Source of the DNA: Talpa occidentalis
Taxonomy: Eukaryota; Chordata; Mammalia; Eulipotyphla; Talpidae
NCBI RefSeq assembly: GCF_014898055.3
Contig: NW_023601543.1
Coordinates: 16,246,933-16,310,932 of the forward strand
Direction: 5' to 3'
DNA: 64,000 nucleotides
Both the position numbers and the translations under genes were made by a program. Position 1 is the first letter of the stretch, and each line of letters starts with the position of its first letter. The notes under the pieces were generated by a model. It had not been told where the DNA came from, ran no database searches, and saw nothing but the letters and a program-made list of their open reading frames with translations. Positions 58,957 to 64,000 of this stretch are shown one piece after another.

Positions 58957-61106
58957 GTTTTGGTTAATGTCTCTTGCTGTACAGAAGCTTTCCAGTTTGA
59001 TGTGATCCCAGGTGTTTCTCTTTTCCTTGACTATCTTTGCTTTGGGTGATGAGTCTTTAAAGATGTTATTGCAATGTATGTCTTGTAGTGTTTTACCTAT
59101 ATTTTCTTCTATATATTTTATGGCTTCAGTTCTTATGTCCAGTACTCTTACCTATTTTGAATTGATTTTTGTGCACAGTGAGAGGTAGTGGTCTAGTTTC
59201 ATTTTTTTTTGCATGTGGTGGTCCAGTTTTCCCAGCACCATTTATTGAATAAATTGTCCAACTTCCATTGCATGTTCCTTTCTCTTTTGTCAAAGATCAG
59301 TTGTCCACATAAGTGTGGTTTTATTTCTGTGCTCTCTATTTGGTTCCATTGGTCCGTGGGTCTGTTCTTCTTCCAATACCAAACTGTTTTAATTATTATG
59401 GCTTTGTAGTATAGCTTGAACTTTGGAAGTGTGATACCTCCTTTCTCCTTTGCTTTTATCAGTAGGGCTTTGGCCATTCATGGTTTTTTGTGGTTCCATA
59501 TGAATTTCATCTGCATTTGTTCTATTTCTTTGAAGAATGTCATTGAGATTTTTATTGGAATAGCATTGAATCTGTATATTCTTTTGGTAGGATTGACATT
59601 TTAATAATGTTAATTCTTCCAATCCATGAGCAGGGGATGTCTTTCCATTTTTTTTTTTTTGTCTTCTTCTATTTCTTTAAACAGTGTTTTATAATTCTCT
59701 TTGTATAGGTCTTTCACCTCTTTTGTTAGGTTTATTCCCAAGCATTTGATTTTTTTTTGTTTCAATTATAAAAGGGATAATTTTCTTGATTTCTTTTTCT
59801 TCAGAGTGATTGTATATAGGAAGACTACTGATTTCTTTGCACTCCATTCAACTGATAAAGGACTGATCACAAAGATATACAAAGAACTCACATGACTCAA
59901 CAAAAACAAAATAAACAATCCAGTCAAGAAATGGGGAGAAGAACTTTAAAGACATTTCTCCAAAGAGGAAATGCAAATGGCCAACAGGCATATGAAAAAG
60001 TGTTCAACAGCCCTTATAATCAGGGAAACGCAAATCAAAACCACATTGAGATACCACCTTACACCAGTAAGAATGGCACATATCAAAAAAAAAAAAAAAA
60101 ACAAACAACAACAAATGTTGGCGAGGAGGTGATGTAAAAGGAACTCCCCTACATTGCTGGTGTGAGTGCAAACTGGTCCAACCACTATGGAAAGTTGTCT
60201 AGAGGTTCCTCAGTCTTCTAAAAATGGAGCTACCATATGACCCTGCAATTCCACTCCTAGGGATCTACCCAAAGGACACAAAAATTCTGATTCAAAAGAA
60301 CACCTATACACCTATGTTTACTGCAGCACTATTTACAATAGGTAAAACCTGGAAACAACCCAGATGCCCAAAAATAGATAATTGCATCAAGAAGATGTGG
60401 TATACATATGCAATGGAATATTATTCAGCAATCAAAAAAGAAACTTATGCCATTCACAGCAACGTGGAAGGAGCTAAAAGGAATTATGCTCAGTGAAATA
60501 AGCCAGAAGGAAAAAGAAAAATGTTGGATTGTCTCACTTATAGCAGGAATATAGGGGAACCAAATAAGACTTCAGTGTAAAAAATAATAACAGTACAAAA
60601 CACAACAGAGCAAAAATGGACAATTATAAATCAGAGACATGCTGCAGGGAAGGAGACAGGAGAGGGATCAGAGGGAGGGAGGGAGAAGCACAGGGGACTG
60701 AGGTGATGGTGCACGGGTGCACTGGTGTAGGAAACTTTACGGGGACTACACCTGAGGGGGTGGGGGGAAGTAAATATTGTTTAAAAATGAACAATGAGGG
60801 CCTCCCTGGTGGTACAGGTGGTTGAGCGCAGCACTGTGAAGCTGTCCTCAGCCTCTGCAGTGCTGGTTTGATTCCGGCTGGCTGGCGAGGATCCCACATG
60901 GCGCGGCAGACCTCTCCTGTCTCACCTACTGCTCCCCCCAGCAGTGTATTTCATCAGTCTGCCTGTCCTGTTCCCCACTCTGGCTCTGGTGAATCCTCTC
61001 ACTCTCCTGCAAATCTGGCCTATACCCCGGTTCTTGTATGTATGGATGAATAAATAAATCTTTAAAAAAATGAACAATGATGTAAAAAAAATAGAAAATA
61101 TTAATA
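58957..61106 (+). mobile_element. twin-primed L1, 2.1 kb with nested SINE
   Basis: 58957 to about 59850 is antisense mid ORF2. About 59850 to 61106 is the sense continuation: ORF2 C-terminal part ([17 protein letters not shown], frame 60224-60496), a G-rich 3' UTR and an A-rich end. About 45 bp of ORF2 is missing at the switch. The 16-bp TSD aaaaagtccagatact / aaaaaatccagatact is at 58941-58956 and 61107-61122. More decayed than the 24-kb copy. The 3' UTR differs from the other L1 types here. Confidence 0.92.
60798..61065 (+). mobile_element. tRNA-derived SINE, A/B intermediate
   Basis: Head gggcctccctggtggtacag, B box ggtttgattcc, tail aataaataaatcttt. A perfect 15-bp TSD aaaaatgaacaatga is at 60783-60797 and 61066-61080, within the L1 3' UTR. 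Confidence 0.93.
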
Positions 61107-61122
61107 AAAAAATCCAGATACT

Positions 61123-62553
61123 TAGGTCTACAAAAATATAATAATTTCAAAGCTGAACATTTTTATTGTAAATGAGAAGAGGCATGAAACAAAATGATAA
61201 ATGTGGTCATTATATGCAGAAAGGAATATTAATATAGATATTATATCTCTAATTCTAAATGACATTGTAGAATTAGGATTTAACATGCAATATATATACA
61301 ATAGAAAGCAGAAAACAGAAGAAATAATACCTTTTCAATACTTCTATGAGTATGATCATGATGTAACTTGTATTTTTTTTCCTTAAGCAAAATAAAACCT
61401 TTAATGTATCCCAAAATATTCTTGACTTTCATCACATTGATACCAGCATTACCTAGGACCAGAGTGGCTCTTTATATTATTTTTTGGGTCTCTGAGTTAG
61501 CAGTTTCTCATTAGGCTACTTTTCAAAGGGAATAGTTGCTTGACCAGTAGAGATTGTTTTCCTGAAAAAGATGTCCCCAAAGGTCTTTTGGCAAATAATC
61601 ATATAGAGCACTGCCAACGTTTATCTAAAAAGGAATGTGATAGATAAATGAGTTGGCAAGAAATTCCCACACCAAAGGAAAGATTTCAAGCAAAAACATT
61701 ACTGCTGAAAATAAATATTAGCTTTGTCATATTTCATATTCACCTGTCTCTTCTTAATTGCCTAAAGAATGAACAAAACAAGCCTTAATGTGGCACACAC
61801 TATCTACTCTCTCTTCTGAATTATCTCTGGATAGATATAAAGGATGAAAGATGTGAACATTTTCACCCATTAGTCATGGCTTGATCCAGGAGGACAGATA
61901 TGTCATCTAACCTAAAACACAAAGATTGCTGGGGTTGTCAGAGAGAACTTGATTAGCTTGGATCTGAAACTTGCTCGATTTGTATGTTCATGAGATACAC
62001 TGTCAAATAAAGACAGATGCCCCATTTGAGTACACAGGCAAAGATAATGTACACACAAATATACCATCAATCCCTGTAGATTCCTATTTTTCAAAGTTTA
62101 TAATCTGTTTCAAAAGTGCACTAACTGCCTTCTTTCTGCTGTGTGGGCTGTTCGTTACTGGAAAAGAGATACAGCACTTCTCTTGGGTACTGTACCAAGG
62201 AAGCAATGCCATCCTGAATAACATATTGACAAGATAAACTTGCATCTGGATATGGTAAAAACTAGCCAGAAGTCTTATCTGTTAGCAAAGATTTTGGATT
62301 GAGGAAATAAAAAAGATAGACAATTTTCTATTGTCTGTTACTTTCTGATTTTCTGTCTCTATTACACCTAAGAGCAAAAATAGGATTAGAGATAATAATT
62401 AAATGTTATTGAATTATTGTGAAAGGGCCATTATGGGTAAAATCTGGACTCAGGATTTTTACCCTTTCATAGCTCACATTAACTTCAATATTCAATTGAA
62501 AAATACTATTTTATAGTTCAGAGGCATAGTATAATCCAGAAGAATTTATTACA
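61123..62553. other. AT-rich intergenic DNA, nothing recognised
   Basis: No gene, RNA or repeat recognised. Frames at 61201-61386 and 61971-62237 match nothing I know. Confidence 0.5.
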
Positions 62554-62569
62554 AGAAATAACATTCTTT

Positions 62570-62815
62570 TTAAAAAAAGATTTATTTATTCCTGCATAAA
62601 AGAACCGGGGTACAGGCCAGATGCATGGGAGGGTGAGAGGACTCACCAGAGACAGAGCGGGGAACAGAACAGGCAAAGTGACTGAAATACACTGCTGAGG
62701 GCAGCAGTGGGTGAGACAGGAGAGTTCTGCCACACCAGGAATCGAACCCGTGCTGCAGAGGCTGCGGACAGTTTCACAGCACTGTGCTCAATGGCCTGTG
62801 CCACCAGGGGAGGCC
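62570..62815 (-). mobile_element. tRNA-derived SINE, full length
   Basis: On the minus strand: head gggcctcccctggtggcaca, B box ggttcgattcc, body without one short block, tail aataaataaatcttt plus A. A short TSD-like agaaataa lies on both sides (about 62554 and 62817). Confidence 0.9.
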
Positions 62816-62823
62816 CAGAAATA

Positions 62824-63799
62824 ATAGATATTCTTAATGATGTTTATTGTTGTGTATACGTTTAAGACTCTGCTGTAGCCCCAGAGGTTGATTATGGCTG
62901 ACCTTTTTAAGTAAGTTTGTATATTTGCTTGCTTATTCACCATTGTCTATTCAAGGGGAAATTGCCCCTATTCATTTCATTGAACCTCAGGGTACAAAGA
63001 AGTCATGTAATCACACAAGAGATATGACTTTAATCCTGTTCTAGAAAGAGAACATTTGTAAATTGCATAGCATAAGAGTCACATGAGTTATGGGAAATTA
63101 CTATGGTGGTGTGGAGTTGTCTTTTCCAATTAAGAAATTTCTGTGAAAGTGCAATGCATAAAATATATTTTCAAGCATGATGTTCCTTAAATAGGATATC
63201 AATAATATGCAGATATCATTAGGTTGCTTGATTTGGGAATGATGTTATACTCACAGTGAGCTCAAAGGCAACTGCATCCCTACCCATTATCCTTCTCTGG
63301 CACCCATAGACAGATGGGACTGTCATGCACTCTCATGAGTTATTAGAACATCCGTACCCACTGAGCTTATTAATAACATCTGTTATTGTAATTACGAAGG
63401 ATATCTACCTGTATTAAATGAGTTTCTAAATAAGTTAGCTTTCCACTCTACTATGAACTCAGCCTTCTTTATAAAAGCTTGATAAATATATTTTTTACAG
63501 AGATCTTGGTAAAGCAAACATCACTTAAAAATGTTTGCAAGCTATATTTGAACAGCTGATAACCTCTTGTTAGAATATCGCATTACCTAGACTATATGGT
63601 AAAGGTTTAGAACATTTTTTTGCTTATTTATGAAACTGTATTGTATTCTATTTGAAACCAAGTTGAGTAAATAATGCACACATATGCCATTCTGAAAATG
63701 TTTTAAGTGAAGATATTTTAAATAACCCCAACTAAGGTAATCTATGAAATTTAATTTTTACAAAGATGGCATATGTTAAAATATGCAATAAATACCTAC
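62824..63799. other. AT-rich intergenic DNA, nothing recognised
   Basis: No gene, RNA or repeat recognised. Confidence 0.5.
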
Positions 63800-64000
63800 T
63801 AGGCATTGAATTATGTGCTTCCCTTCACCCCCACCAAAAAAGAATCCATAAGTTGTAGCCCTGGAGATGGAGCCATCGGGAGGGCATGTTATATATGAGA
63901 TCATAAAGGGAAATCTCTCATGATGGGATTAGTGGCTCTCTTGTTTTTTTTTTTTTTCTTTTTGGAGGTGGGTGGATTCATGGCTTTATAAGAAGGGGGA
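63800..64000 (+). mobile_element. MaLR LTR remnant, cut by the window edge
   Basis: cattgaattatgtgcttccc, aatccataagttgtagccct, catgatgggattagtggctc and cataagaagg-type end (tttataagaaggggga) fit a MaLR (MLT/MST) LTR in plus orientation. A T-rich insert lies at 63940-63965. The element continues past the window. Confidence 0.65.

Overview
The window reads as a gene desert from a eutherian mammal. Spliced coding genes, tRNA or rRNA genes, CRISPR arrays and bacterial operons were not seen. The mammalian assignment rests on families I recognise: LINE-1 of several ages, MIR, MaLR/MLT1 LTRs, a MER5A-type hAT element and ERV-like LTRs. About 16 copies or fragments belong to one lineage-specific tRNA-derived SINE (A box like tggcgcagcggttgag, B box like ggttcgatccc, tail of aaat repeats plus poly-A, about 250-310 bp). 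It is not Alu, B1/B2, CAN or Bov-tA. A laurasiatherian such as a bat is my guess, not a demonstrated call. Nearly every long open frame is a fragment of an L1, a SINE or a simple repeat.

Layout. 1-2.9 kb: AT-rich DNA with one SINE. 2.9-6.4 kb: an old L1 broken by two stacked SINEs and by a young L1 carrying a 3' transduction. 6.7-12.6 kb: an MLT1 LTR, then an old minus-strand L1 split by a SINE, a 1.4-kb LTR-like element and a young L1. 12.7-15.6 kb: an L1 5' part, an MLT1 piece, a solo LTR with a 6-bp target duplication, and a short SINE. 15.6-23.4 kb: mostly unrecognised DNA, then an MLT1 LTR, an old L1 and MER5A. 24.1-25.5 kb: a young twin-primed L1 and a SINE. 25.5-33.4 kb: mostly unrecognised DNA with MIRs, a decayed hAT transposase and a 63-bp sequence present twice.

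33.4-42.4 kb is an L1 graveyard holding three SINEs, a tiny twin-primed L1 and an LTR with a SINE inside it; that SINE contains a (CT)n(CG)n tract. 42.4-57.3 kb is low in young repeats, with MIRs and old L1 pieces, including two L1 5' ends near 45.3 and 47.5 kb. 57.3-64 kb holds SINEs, an L1 interrupted by a SINE, a 2.1-kb twin-primed L1 and a MaLR remnant at the right edge.

The elements do not work together as a system; they form a layered insertion record. Matching target-site duplications (TSDs) give exact borders for most young insertions and the order in which they arrived. I found no convincing new biological system. The most informative signals are three 5'-inverted L1s, a probable L1 3' transduction, a solo LTR, a nearly identical 63-bp pair 1.8 kb apart, and G-rich runs kept in the 3' ends of different L1 lineages. 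All family names come from memory of consensus sequences, without a search.
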